DNA of 8,777 nt from an uncultured Prevotella sp. (GCA_900768785.1 CAAGEG010000040.1:1-8777), one strand, 5' to 3'. Shown: positions 1-8,356, counted from the first letter of the stretch. Program-made: numbers and translations. The notes: generated by a model from the letters alone, not told the origin.

Positions 1-8
1 GTTGTTGA

Positions 9-38
9 TTGACAAACATCTTTCGTTGTTTATTTTTG
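9..38 (+). promoter_or_regulatory. Bacteroidetes-type promoter for the 83-550 gene
   Basis: A TTG at 9-11 is followed by exactly 19 bases and then TATTTTTG at 31-38. This fits the Bacteroidetes primary sigma factor consensus (TTG at -33, TAnnTTTG at -7). Transcription would start a few bases after 38, leaving a leader of about 40 nt before the ATG at 83. No operator-like repeat is visible around it. Confidence 0.75.
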
Positions 39-82
39 CAATACAGAAGCTATAAAATCTTGTTTTCAACACAAAGACCTCT

Positions 83-550
83 ATGATAAGATTTCTAAAC
101 ATATTGTTTTTGATTGCTATATCACGTGTTCTGCATGCGCAAACAACAGCTGTGGTGTACGATATGGAGACAAAAATGCCTATAGCTAATGTAAAAGTCT
201 TTGTCAATCCACATGGTATCACACAGACGGATAAGTACGGACGTTTCTTCTTTTATGGCAAAAGTGAGGGAGTTACGTTTACTCACCTCAATTATGAAAG
301 CCGTTCAATGTCACGTTCTGCTATAAAAGACACCGTGTGGCTGATGCCAAAGTTGAACGCACTTGATGAAGTGATAATAACAGCTGCACGTCCGAGAGTG
401 AAGTTCAGCATTGTAAAGAGTATTCAAAACAATACTTCCGGAGCTAAATCTCCTTCCGGAATAGATTTTCTTGGTTGGCTTGACCGACGGCAGAAACACA
501 AATCGCCCGAAGAAATGGCTAAGTTCAAGAAGATGTTGGACAAGTATTAA
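83..550 (+). CDS. Small exported protein with carboxypeptidase-regulatory-like domain
   Basis: 155 aa. Residues 1-19 form a signal peptide with likely cleavage at HA|Q (19/20) and no lipobox, so the product is probably periplasmic or outer-membrane associated. Residues 22-90 resemble a CarboxypepD_reg-like beta-sandwich: an 'AVVYDMETKMPIANVKVFV' start, a 'TQTDKYGRFFF' turn, and a closing strand near 'DTVWLMPKL'. Residues 91-100 (LNALDEVIIT) resemble the L-x-EVVV segment that follows this domain in SusC-type transporters, but no plug or barrel follows. The last 23 residues are charged (DRRQKHKSPEEMAKFKKMLDKY). The gene is monocistronic, with its own promoter and terminator, and converges on the SusC/SusD operon. 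The start is supported by the signal peptide and promoter distance. The length suits a stand-alone domain protein better than a truncated transporter, and no decay is visible. The function is unknown. Confidence 0.8.
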   Translation: MIRFLNILFLIAISRVLHAQTTAVVYDMETKMPIANVKVFVNPHGITQTDKYGRFFFYGKSEGVTFTHLNYESRSMSRSAIKDTVWLMPKLNALDEVIITAARPRVKFSIVKSIQNNTSGAKSPSGIDFLGWLDRRQKHKSPEEMAKFKKMLDKY

Positions 551-593
551 TCCATATATAATGACACATTCGGGGGTAATACTACGTAAACAA

Positions 594-638
594 TAAAGGT
601 GGAGCATTTAGCCCCACCTTTACTTTTTGTTTTTATTT
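594..638 (+). terminator. Rho-independent terminator after 83-550, possibly bidirectional
   Basis: TAAAGGTGG at 594-602 pairs with CCACCTTTA at 614-622. The stem extends by GC/GC (604-605 with 611-612) across one A-C mismatch, and the loop is ATTTA. A T-rich tract (624-638) follows on the + strand. The leftward operon ends at 649. Read on the - strand, the same stem is followed by a weaker TTATTGTTTA stretch, so it may also stop the converging transcript. Confidence 0.85.
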
Positions 639-648
639 CACATATTTA

Positions 649-2247
649 TTAGTACCATCTTGGATCACCATTCTTGTAATAGATAAGGTCTTCGTCTATT
701 AATGTGAAGTCGCCATTATCAGCATCTTTAAATGGATTCTTCCCAACAATTCTACCATCTGTATCAAAATACTTAACTGCTTGAGTGTTGCCATCAGCAA
801 GAGAAGTAAGGTTGATACAATTGAAGTAAGCATTGTTTCCAAATGAAGGAGCGTTTGTCTTAGACTGCTCTGTGAAACCTCTTGTATTTGCAAAATTGGC
901 TACCAAGTTGTTTTGGAACATTATTGAGTTGCCTGTAGAACGAACATAGAATATTCTGTAAGCAACACCATCACTGCCTACATTATAGAATGTATTGTTG
1001 TTACAAATGATTGAAACAGCATTGGCACTGTTGTTATCACGGAACAAATCACGACCTTTTGCACTATTATATACAGTTGAGTTGGTCAGAGAAATTGAGT
1101 TGATAGTTCCTGTACGTGAGTCAAACATGTCGCCGCCGGAGCATTGAATATCATGAATGAGGCAGTTGTTGATTTTTACGCTGCTTACTGTTCCTGCAAC
1201 ATTGAAATAATAGAAACCTTTTACATAATTTCTAACTTCACAATCTTCAAGAACAAAATCGCCGTAACTAACAGCATCTCTCCATTCAAAAGCCTGGCTG
1301 CCGTCAGTGTTTGTACCGTCAAGAATTACCTGACTCATTGTCAAAGAAGCACCATTGGTAATATGAATACATCCGTTAATAACAGGACGTTCAGCCGGTT
1401 TGGCAGCTTTTATTGCTATATTCTTTTCTACAAGAATCTTGCTCAAGCCTTCTGTTTCTCCCATCACTTGATATGTGCCCGGGAATAAAGCTAAGGTAGC
1501 ACCTGCTTCTGCATTTGCAATAGCTTCATTCAAGTTGTCTTCAGGATAAACAGCGATAGCATTGCCCAAGTCAATGGCTGTTGTAGCTGTCATTTTACCA
1601 CATTGCTCGCCATTTCTCATAGCAACAAAGGTATATTCGGTTTCACCTACAAGACCTTCTATAGTTGCACTATGGCTTGCCTTATCAGCATCGGTAAGAG
1701 TGTATTCAATATCACCCGGTGTAACTATGATAGTTTGGAAGTCAGGTGTTGTCTCTGCCCAAGTAAGTTTAATGCTATGAGCGGTAATGTCTGCATCGCT
1801 AACACTATTGAAACATTGTTCTGTTCCTGTCTTGAATTCACGTCCTGACCATTTTGAATTTTCATTAGAAGCACCGATAGCTCTTACTAATGCGGTATAA
1901 GTAGTCTTACCTTCCAAACCGCTAACAACAAGAGGAAGGTCTTCCATTGTGATACCTGTAAGGTTCTTTACTTCTGTTCCTACAACCTCAACAATATCAT
2001 TGTCGTTTGTCTCTTCTTCTCCTTGTATTTCGTTCTTTATTATTGACACTTCATAAGAGTCAGCACCTACAACAGCATTCCATGTCAGTCTGACATTTAC
2101 ATTTTCTACTACACGAGCTTCAACTGTTGTTGGAGAAAAATATCTACTGTATTCAATAGATGTAAGTTCTGAGTCTGCATCAGAGCACGATGTCAAAAAT
2201 GACATCGCAACTCCGACTACAAACAGGATATTATATAGCCTTTTCAT
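649..2247 (-). CDS. Surface lipoprotein, FN3-DUF4957-DUF5123 type (pectin-locus class)
   Basis: 532 aa. The lipobox LTSC puts the lipidated Cys at 21, followed by S-D-A-D-S-E, an acidic stretch compatible with surface export in Bacteroidetes. Two fibronectin III-like modules follow: about 37-142 (NVRLTWNAVVGADSYEV) and 143-224 (SIKLTWAE, TIEGLVGETEYTFVAM). Residues 232-365 resemble DUF4957, and about 370-530 resemble DUF5123, ending NPFKDADNGDFTL...NGDPRWY. The latter two are rich in N, S and short beta strands, as in a right-handed parallel beta-helix of the pectate-lyase fold. I recognise no catalytic residues, so a glycan-binding role is likelier than lyase activity. It is the last gene of the operon, 11 bp after susD, the slot usually held by a surface glycan-binding protein. 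Proteins of this type are typical of pectin utilisation loci; the substrate here is inferred. Confidence 0.85.
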   Translation of the reverse strand: MKRLYNILFVVGVAMSFLTSCSDADSELTSIEYSRYFSPTTVEARVVENVNVRLTWNAVVGADSYEVSIIKNEIQGEEETNDNDIVEVVGTEVKNLTGITMEDLPLVVSGLEGKTTYTALVRAIGASNENSKWSGREFKTGTEQCFNSVSDADITAHSIKLTWAETTPDFQTIIVTPGDIEYTLTDADKASHSATIEGLVGETEYTFVAMRNGEQCGKMTATTAIDLGNAIAVYPEDNLNEAIANAEAGATLALFPGTYQVMGETEGLSKILVEKNIAIKAAKPAERPVINGCIHITNGASLTMSQVILDGTNTDGSQAFEWRDAVSYGDFVLEDCEVRNYVKGFYYFNVAGTVSSVKINNCLIHDIQCSGGDMFDSRTGTINSISLTNSTVYNSAKGRDLFRDNNSANAVSIICNNNTFYNVGSDGVAYRIFYVRSTGNSIMFQNNLVANFANTRGFTEQSKTNAPSFGNNAYFNCINLTSLADGNTQAVKYFDTDGRIVGKNPFKDADNGDFTLIDEDLIYYKNGDPRWY

Positions 2248-2258
2248 TATTTTTACTT

Positions 2259-4031
2259 TTAATAGTTATAATCGTTAGTAATTAATCCGTTGCTGGCATT
2301 GATGAATGTTTGCCAAATAGGCCAGAATTGATAGTCATCAGGATTATTGATATAAAGACCGTTAATCTTATCAGTCCAATCACCGTTCCATGATTTCTTT
2401 GTAGCATTGGCAATAGTTGCACCTTCTTCATCTGTATGGTTAAGTTCCAAACCATAGATTTCAGCAGTCTCGCCATCTGCGCCGGTCTTCCAATATATAT
2501 TGTTAGGAAGTGTAGCGAAGATACCTGTACGGTTCATAAGCTCTGTCATGTTTTCCTTTTCTGCTGCAAGTGTAACACCAAGCTTGTTCCAACGAATAAG
2601 GTCTGCTTTACGTAGCATCTCTCCGCAGAACTCAAGACCTCTCTGTTCCATGATTGCATTTTGGAAACTCTCTTTGCTTGCAGATGCAGTAGCCATGTAG
2701 CTCTGTGCTTTAGCAGCAGGAAGAGAACGATCAACAATCATTGAAAGATATTTCTTGGCATTGTTTGCACCTGTAGGACCTTCAAAGTAGTTAATTGCTT
2801 CAGCAGCCATAAGTATCACGTCTGCATAACGCATATACATCCAGTTTAAACCATCATCGTTTGTTGATGTTACTATACGTGGCAACCATTCATATCTGTA
2901 CTTACCGAAATACCATTGAGAAACTTTATTAGGCTCCTGCTTTCCATTGTTCCAATAATAAGGAATACAAGTTATGTCACGACGTACGTCTTCCGGATCA
3001 TATTTATAGAATGCAGTAGGAGTAGGACCAACAGTACCACCTTTTGCCTGATTGGTATATTTGTCTTTTGTCTTATGAGGTAGTCCAAGATCAAATATTA
3101 CACGACCACGTCCCTCAGAGAAAGGTATTTCCCACATCTCTTCACTACCGGCACTCAGGTCTTCTTTGTTGAATTTCTTAAATGTGCCTTCAAAAGTTCC
3201 AAGTTTGTTACATCCTTTGTTTATGATGTCAAGACACTCGTCCATTGCAATCTTGTACATCTTGTCCTGTGTCAACTCTTCATTGTTGCTGAGTCTTATT
3301 GTTCCGTCTGGACGTTGGCTGTAACCACCGGCATATAGAGCAACACGTGCGCGCAATCCTTTAACAAATGCTTTGCTTACACGCTCAACAGATTTTGTTA
3401 CTTCGCTTTCGTTTGGCCATGCAACCAAATCCTCTGCTTCAAGCAAGTCATTCAACAATTGGAGATAAATAACATCACGATCACTCTTTCCAACATACAT
3501 GTTGTTGTTGTTAATCGGCTCGAAACGTGCCGGAACATCTCCATAAGCTTTTACCAAATCAAGATAATATACAGAACGCAATGTCAATGCCTCACCGAGA
3601 AGTTGGCGCAAAGCTGCATCATGCTCAAGGTCTGCATATTTTCTTAAAGACTCTATACAACGGTTAGCACGCTCAATACCTTCGTATGCTTTTGCATAAT
3701 GGTTGTTGCTTGTGTTCATCTGACCATTAGTCGCTGTTGTGCTATAGTTGCTCAAACGAGCTTTGTCGTCAGTACTCTTTTCGCCTGTGTTATACCATTC
3801 GAAGTCTGTGTTTGTACCATAATATACGAGGAAACGTCCACGATATGAGTTGGTTTCACAGAAAGACTGAATGATAGCCATTACCGCCGGCTCTGCCAAT
3901 TCGGCTGACGAATAAATTACCTGTTCGTCCATTGTTGACTGGGTGGGAGCATTAAGTGTGTCCTCCCACATGCTTTCGCAAGAAGATAACATGCAACCGC
4001 CCGCCAAAAGTGATAATATGATCTTTTTCAT
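2259..4031 (-). CDS. SusD/RagB family outer-membrane glycan-binding lipoprotein
   Basis: 590 aa. This is the lid subunit that captures oligosaccharide over the SusC barrel at the cell surface. The signal peptide ends in the lipobox LSSC (Cys 18); an earlier Cys 13 has a poorer context. SusD hallmarks are visible: the TPR-helix segment GEALTLRSVYYLDLVKAYGD (146-165), YMRYADVILMAAEAINY (399-415), and the helix EQRGLEFCGEMLRKADLIRW (462-481). The C-terminus has FWPIWQTFINASNGL, a variant of the usual W-P-I-P...NP-L ending. Length is normal for the family (500-650 aa). The gene starts 25 bp after susC and ends 11 bp before the DUF4957-type lipoprotein gene, so the three are co-transcribed. The substrate cannot be read from the sequence. 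No frameshift is seen. Confidence 0.97.
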   Translation of the reverse strand: MKKIILSLLAGGCMLSSCESMWEDTLNAPTQSTMDEQVIYSSAELAEPAVMAIIQSFCETNSYRGRFLVYYGTNTDFEWYNTGEKSTDDKARLSNYSTTATNGQMNTSNNHYAKAYEGIERANRCIESLRKYADLEHDAALRQLLGEALTLRSVYYLDLVKAYGDVPARFEPINNNNMYVGKSDRDVIYLQLLNDLLEAEDLVAWPNESEVTKSVERVSKAFVKGLRARVALYAGGYSQRPDGTIRLSNNEELTQDKMYKIAMDECLDIINKGCNKLGTFEGTFKKFNKEDLSAGSEEMWEIPFSEGRGRVIFDLGLPHKTKDKYTNQAKGGTVGPTPTAFYKYDPEDVRRDITCIPYYWNNGKQEPNKVSQWYFGKYRYEWLPRIVTSTNDDGLNWMYMRYADVILMAAEAINYFEGPTGANNAKKYLSMIVDRSLPAAKAQSYMATASASKESFQNAIMEQRGLEFCGEMLRKADLIRWNKLGVTLAAEKENMTELMNRTGIFATLPNNIYWKTGADGETAEIYGLELNHTDEEGATIANATKKSWNGDWTDKINGLYINNPDDYQFWPIWQTFINASNGLITNDYNY

Positions 4032-4056
4032 TGTTGTTCGTTTTAATTCTTGTTTA

Positions 4057-7000
4057 TTAGAAATTAAGATTTAATCCCAATACCAGTGAACGGCTCTTTG
4101 GATATGCTGAATAGTCAACACCCGGAGTAAGCTCTGTGCTACGTCTTGTTGACACTTCAGGATCTGCACCTGAGTAGTTTGTCCAACAGAAAACGTTGTA
4201 TCCGGTAATGTAGAATCTCAAGTTTTGGATATGCAATTTCTGAGTTAGAGATTTAGGAACTGTATAACCCAAAGTCAATGTGTTAAGACGGAGGAATGAA
4301 CCATCTTCTACTGCCCAATCTGTAAATACTTTCTGCTCGCTATATGGAGACCACATTGTAGTGGTGGCATTCATTGCAGCAAGTTGATCCATATCATTAC
4401 ATATTGTTCCGTCAGGATTTAGGTTGTTCCAACGGTTTCCTTCCGCCATAATGTTAAGAAGGTTGCGATATTTACTACCACCTGTCTGAGTGAATTCTAT
4501 CTTGTTTGCATTGTAAATATCGTTACCAATACTCCAGTTGAAATTAGCTGCCAAGTCAAAACCGTAGAATGTCATGTTGATACCAAAACCACCGGTACAT
4601 TTAGGATTGGCATTACCGATAATCTGTTGGTCTGCTTCAGATACTACACCGGCATTCTTTGTAACCTCTTCACCTGTTGTTCTGTCTCTCCATACACCTG
4701 ATTCAGAGTCCCAATATTGTGTGGTGCTAAGTATCTTCATTGTACCCGGACGTATGCTTCCTATTACAGAAGAAGCGTCAGCAACACCCGGCTTCAATTT
4801 CCATTTCTTTGTAGTCTCGTCATAACCTTCAAAGTCGCTTACTTCATAACGACCGCCACAACGGTATCCGTACATTTCGCCTACAGAACCACCGACTCTA
4901 ACCATATAGTCGTCTTTTCCTTTAAGAGTTGACAACCAACCTGATTCAGCTGTGAAGTCTTTCATGATACCAAGACTCTTAATCTTGTTCTTGTTGAAAC
5001 CTACGTTTGCATTAACAGCAAGAGTGAAATTCTTAGTGTTTACAGCATGCCATGTTACGTTAGCTTCGAAACCTTTATTCTCGGTTTCACCCATATTTCT
5101 ATACTGATTGTCGTAACCAATACCTTCAGTGTTGAACTTTATAAGAAGGTCTTTTGTTGAATTCCAATAGTATTCCAAAGAACCTGTCAACTTGCTTCCA
5201 AAGAGAGTGAAGTCAAGACCAAGATTTCGGGTTATTGTAGTTTCCCATTTAAGGTCGGGGTTAGCAAGGGTTTTAGATGCTGACCAATAGTTTTCAACAC
5301 CGTTGATCCATGCTGTTGTATTTGCTTCGTAAGCAGGGCTGATATAACCTGCAGGTATTCCGTTGTTACCGGCTGTACCATAACTTAGACGCAACTTCAA
5401 GTCGTCAATCCATTTCTCTGCACCTTTCATAAACTTCTCTGAAGATATACGCCAAGCAACAGCTGCTGATGGGAAATATCCCCATTGATTGCCTTTTGAG
5501 AATTTTGAAGAACCATCGGCGCGGAATGTAGCACTGAAAAGATATTTGCTTTGATAGTCATAGTTTACACGACCGAAGAATGACAACAGTTTGTCATCAG
5601 GGTTGTAATAATTCTTTATTTCATAAGCATCACCCACATTTGCCAATTTGAAAGCCTTGTCAGCAGTGTAGTTTACAGGGTATCCGTGTACAGTGTTTGT
5701 TTTGACAATACTCTTGTCAACAATGTATTCTTGACCAATCATCATATTAAGATGATGGTTGTCGCCTTTAATAAGTTTCTTGAAATCATAGCTTAATGTG
5801 TTTGTGTTGCGCATTACGCGATGATTTGTGTTTGTAAAGATTGCTGCCGGATGTTCCTTGTTCTCTGAAGAAGGTGTGTTCTTTACATAATAAGTTGTAA
5901 GACCGTAGAATCTTTTTACATCTTTGTCGTCTGTATCGTATCCAAATTCGCTCTTGAAGTTGAGGTTCTTTATTATTTCCCATGTCAAAGAACCTGCCAT
6001 GTTCAGTTTTGCACGATCCTGACGTTGGTCGTTGTCTGCAATATTCTCTAATGGATTATAGAGGTTGAAGTCGGGATCGGTCTCACCATCAGCTACCGCA
6101 TCATCAGAAAGACCAGCAACGGGGAACGGAGTATAGATGACACAGTGCTTCAGACGTGCATCAGAAGAAGACATAGTGTTTTGTTCGTTCATACCACTAC
6201 CATCAACACCGATTTTTGCATAACGAACAGAGAAATCGAACTTAAGGTTCTTCAAAGGTTTTGCATTCAACTTCAAAGACAAGTTGTCACGCTTATAGTC
6301 AGAGCCAACCATGATAGCACGGTCGCTAATACGGTTGTAGCTGAATGTGAACTTCACTTTATCGCTACCTCCATTAATGCTCAAACTGTGGTTCTGTGTG
6401 TGACCGGTACGACCGAATACAATGTCTTGCCAATCGTTTGTAGCAATATTGTCATACATGTCCATATCGGCATAGTTGCCAAAGAATTTTGTATATGAGC
6501 TTGGGTTTATTGAAGAAGAACCTGATTTAAGCATTTCTGCTTCATATTGCCATTTTACATAATCCTTAGCATTGAGAACATCAAGTTTGTCTGCCAACTT
6601 CTTGAAAGAATAATAATAATTATAGTTCACGCTAAGTTTGCCTTCTTTACCGCTCTTGGTCGTAATAAGTATTACACCATTAGCACCACGTGCACCATAG
6701 ATGGCTGTTGAAGATGCGTCTTTAAGTACAGTGATGTCTTCAATATCGCTCGGAGCAATGTCGCTGATAGAGCTAACGGGGAAACCGTCAACAATATACA
6801 AAGGCTCATTACTTTGTGTGATAGAACCACCACCACGAACGCGAATCTTCATTTCTGCATCAGGAGAACCTTCGGTTGTTGTAATGTTTACACCGGCAAG
6901 CTTTCCTTGCAATGCTTCTGTTGCATTTGCAACCGGAACAGCTGCTATTGCCTCGCTGCTTACAGTAGCTACCGAACCGGTTAAGTCTTTACGCTTAACA

Positions 7001-7338
7001 GCACCATAACCGATAACCACAACATCATTAAGTGTTGTTGCCTCGTCTTCAAGAACAACACTTATACTACTCTTGCCTACAGCATTGATAGTCTTTGATT
7101 TCATACCAATATATGAAATCTGTATCTGCTGTTTGCCGGATGTTTTAAGAGTAAAATTACCATCAAGGTCAGTAACCGAGATGTTCTTTGTACCCTTTTC
7201 CTGTACGGTAGCACCAATAATAGGGTCACCGTTCGTGTCTTTCACGTTTCCTTTGACGGTTTGCGCTGAGAGGACTGTTGTCATCATAGCAAACAGTGCC
7301 AATAGTGCAATTCGAAAAGTTTTCAAATTTACGGACAT
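4057..7338 (-). CDS. SusC/RagA family TonB-linked outer-membrane transporter
   Basis: 1093 aa. This is the outer-membrane channel that imports SusD-bound oligosaccharides using TonB energy. A signal peptide (1-25, cleavage near LSA|Q) is followed by a CarboxypepD_reg-like domain (about 27-98: VKGNVKDTNGDPIIGATV, VTDLDGNFTL). The TonB-box-like segment is LNDVVVIGYG (103-112). Plug motifs are IRVRGGGSI (165-173), EPLYIVDGFPV (178-188) and the SusC signature IEDITVLKDASSTAIYGARG (199-218), running on to GVILITTKSG (221-230). The rest is a 22-strand-type barrel ending in LVLGLNLNF with the expected terminal Phe. There is no N-terminal STN domain, so no sigma/anti-sigma signalling through this protein is expected. 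The gene is intact and of full family length. Its leader is A/T-rich without a Shine-Dalgarno sequence. I found no good TAnnTTTG promoter in the 150 bp upstream, so transcription may come mainly through the gene at 7489-8235. Confidence 0.98.
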   Translation of the reverse strand: MSVNLKTFRIALLALFAMMTTVLSAQTVKGNVKDTNGDPIIGATVQEKGTKNISVTDLDGNFTLKTSGKQQIQISYIGMKSKTINAVGKSSISVVLEDEATTLNDVVVIGYGAVKRKDLTGSVATVSSEAIAAVPVANATEALQGKLAGVNITTTEGSPDAEMKIRVRGGGSITQSNEPLYIVDGFPVSSISDIAPSDIEDITVLKDASSTAIYGARGANGVILITTKSGKEGKLSVNYNYYYSFKKLADKLDVLNAKDYVKWQYEAEMLKSGSSSINPSSYTKFFGNYADMDMYDNIATNDWQDIVFGRTGHTQNHSLSINGGSDKVKFTFSYNRISDRAIMVGSDYKRDNLSLKLNAKPLKNLKFDFSVRYAKIGVDGSGMNEQNTMSSSDARLKHCVIYTPFPVAGLSDDAVADGETDPDFNLYNPLENIADNDQRQDRAKLNMAGSLTWEIIKNLNFKSEFGYDTDDKDVKRFYGLTTYYVKNTPSSENKEHPAAIFTNTNHRVMRNTNTLSYDFKKLIKGDNHHLNMMIGQEYIVDKSIVKTNTVHGYPVNYTADKAFKLANVGDAYEIKNYYNPDDKLLSFFGRVNYDYQSKYLFSATFRADGSSKFSKGNQWGYFPSAAVAWRISSEKFMKGAEKWIDDLKLRLSYGTAGNNGIPAGYISPAYEANTTAWINGVENYWSASKTLANPDLKWETTITRNLGLDFTLFGSKLTGSLEYYWNSTKDLLIKFNTEGIGYDNQYRNMGETENKGFEANVTWHAVNTKNFTLAVNANVGFNKNKIKSLGIMKDFTAESGWLSTLKGKDDYMVRVGGSVGEMYGYRCGGRYEVSDFEGYDETTKKWKLKPGVADASSVIGSIRPGTMKILSTTQYWDSESGVWRDRTTGEEVTKNAGVVSEADQQIIGNANPKCTGGFGINMTFYGFDLAANFNWSIGNDIYNANKIEFTQTGGSKYRNLLNIMAEGNRWNNLNPDGTICNDMDQLAAMNATTTMWSPYSEQKVFTDWAVEDGSFLRLNTLTLGYTVPKSLTQKLHIQNLRFYITGYNVFCWTNYSGADPEVSTRRSTELTPGVDYSAYPKSRSLVLGLNLNF

Positions 7339-7386
7339 AAATTTAAGATTTAGTTAATATTAATAATAGGGGTTAGTTCTTCGTTG

Positions 7387-7413
7387 GTTGTAAATATTAT
7401 GTTGTATCTACAA
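7387..7413 (-). promoter_or_regulatory. Possible operator upstream of susC
   Basis: TTGTA-TC-TACAA (7402-7413) is a 12-bp inverted repeat with a 2-bp centre. The half-site GTTGTA occurs again in the same orientation at 7387-7392, 14 bp from the copy at 7401-7406. The cluster lies 49-75 bp before the susC ATG and just after the terminator T-run. No consensus promoter overlaps it; the best -7-like string on the - strand is TAATATTT (7399-7392), which is poor. It could be a regulator site or chance in AT-rich DNA. Confidence 0.25.
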
Positions 7414-7414
7414 T

Positions 7415-7462
7415 TTTTTTAAAAAAGGTTGTGCCATCACACCCGCCGGTATAGACACAACC
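7415..7462 (-). terminator. Terminator/attenuator hairpin between secreted-protein gene and susC
   Basis: On the - strand GGTTGTG (7462-7456) pairs with CACAACC (7433-7427), and TTTTTT (7426-7421) follows at once. The 22-nt loop contains a small internal ACC/GGT pairing. It begins 27 bp after the stop of the 248-aa gene. A weaker 6-bp stem, ATACAT/ATGTAT (7469-7474, 7481-7486), lies between. It looks like a real Rho-independent terminator. Because susC lacks an obvious promoter of its own, it may be leaky and set the ratio of the upstream gene to the SusC/SusD operon. Confidence 0.7.
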
Positions 7463-7488
7463 CGTAACATACATCTGGTAATGTATAA

Positions 7489-8235
7489 TTATTTGGCAAT
7501 ATATTTCTTGCCATTATGTATTAATAGACCTTTTGCATCTTTGCTTACACGCTGACCTGCAAGGTTATAAACAGGAGCGTTTGTGTTTTCAACTCCGTCA
7601 ACCGTAACTCCATTGATGCCTGATGCTACTGCACCAACAACAAATTTTACATAAGCAAAGTAGATACTTGCATCCTGTGTTATACAATATGTACCAGGCT
7701 CAAGGTTTGCCTCAAAAACTTTTGTTTTTGTTTCAGCACTGGCTTCCAATGCCTCTGATAAAATCGGATTCGTTACATTTGCTACATTAATGTATGAAGT
7801 CTTGTCTGTAGCAGAACAAACAACCAATTTACGTCCTGTAGTTCCTGTCCATGCACCAATATATAGAGCTCCTTTTTCCGGTACATCTATGAACATCTGG
7901 CGACCTCCTGTTGAATTTGAAGCTCCATTTGGCTCAAGTCTTGCTTTTGCAACATAGTCTCCATAATCGTAACTGTCTTCTGTATTATCAGGATTATACA
8001 AGTCAATACGATAAGTTCTATTTGATTTAGAAACCACAGTAAATATATCTTGAGTGTATGTTGCATCATTAAGAAGATATTTACTTACACTTCCTGAGTT
8101 GAGAGCAGCATTGCTTAACATGCCGCTTTTATTTTTTGCATCTTCATACATCTTGTTGATGTCAAGAATATAAGTTTGCGCTTTCACACTGATAGCCATT
8201 ACAGCCATAAAAACTAAGGTAAAAATCTTTTTCAT
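7489..8235 (-). CDS. Secreted protein of unknown function with Prevotella-type C-terminal tail
   Basis: 248 aa. Residues 1-19 are a clear signal peptide (MKKIFTLVFMAVMAISVKA|Q) with no lipobox, so the protein is exported but not lipidated. Residues 20-200 are unrecognised. They contain beta-strand-like stretches such as RTYRIDLY, RQMFIDVP, GALYIGAW, LEPGTYCI and IYFAYVKFVV, suggesting a beta-sandwich (jelly-roll-like) module of the kind attached to carbohydrate-active proteins. Residues 206-248 are a linker (GINGVTVDGVEN) and a tail (APVYNLAGQRV...GLLIHNGKKYIAK) seen at the ends of many Prevotella exported proteins. The tail resembles, but is shorter than, type IX secretion sorting domains. 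The gene is first in the leftward cluster, separated from susC by 150 bp with a terminator-like hairpin, and is preceded by a promoter near 8349-8356. It has no catalytic motif I can name; glycan binding is a guess from context. Confidence 0.85.
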   Translation of the reverse strand: MKKIFTLVFMAVMAISVKAQTYILDINKMYEDAKNKSGMLSNAALNSGSVSKYLLNDATYTQDIFTVVSKSNRTYRIDLYNPDNTEDSYDYGDYVAKARLEPNGASNSTGGRQMFIDVPEKGALYIGAWTGTTGRKLVVCSATDKTSYINVANVTNPILSEALEASAETKTKVFEANLEPGTYCITQDASIYFAYVKFVVGAVASGINGVTVDGVENTNAPVYNLAGQRVSKDAKGLLIHNGKKYIAK

Positions 8236-8348
8236 GTTTGTTTTTTTAGAATGTTAATAAATAGTTATATAGTTATATGTACTATAATTCAGTAGTTTGA
8301 ATTAATAATTAGCGTATTTCTTGTAGTTAATTTACACGATTACGTGCG

Positions 8349-8356
8349 CAAAAGTA
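8349..8356 (-). promoter_or_regulatory. -7 box of the promoter for the 7489-8235 gene
   Basis: The - strand reads TACTTTTG, a perfect TAnnTTTG, followed by CGCACGTA. Transcription would start near 8344, inside the putative invertible segment, and the first transcribed bases would run into the left repeat arm. The leader would be about 105-110 nt, ending in an A-rich AAAAAAACAAACATG start region. The -33 element is weak: no TTG lies 19 bases upstream, where instead a GATATATATC palindrome (8376-8385) is found. Weak -33 boxes are common in this phylum. Confidence 0.6.

Noticed and set aside
1144..1488. A 114-codon frame on the + strand within the DUF4957-type lipoprotein gene.
   Set aside because: It lies antisense to a well-supported coding region, has no recognisable domain or promoter, and is a shadow of the real gene.
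6145..6498. A 117-codon frame on the + strand inside susC.
   Set aside because: Antisense shadow of an intact SusC barrel region; its composition looks like reverse-read coding sequence.
7469..7486. ATACAT/ATGTAT 6-bp hairpin just after the stop of the 248-aa gene as a separate terminator.
   Set aside because: Short AT-rich stem with no T-run after it; the stronger hairpin at 7427-7462 explains termination.
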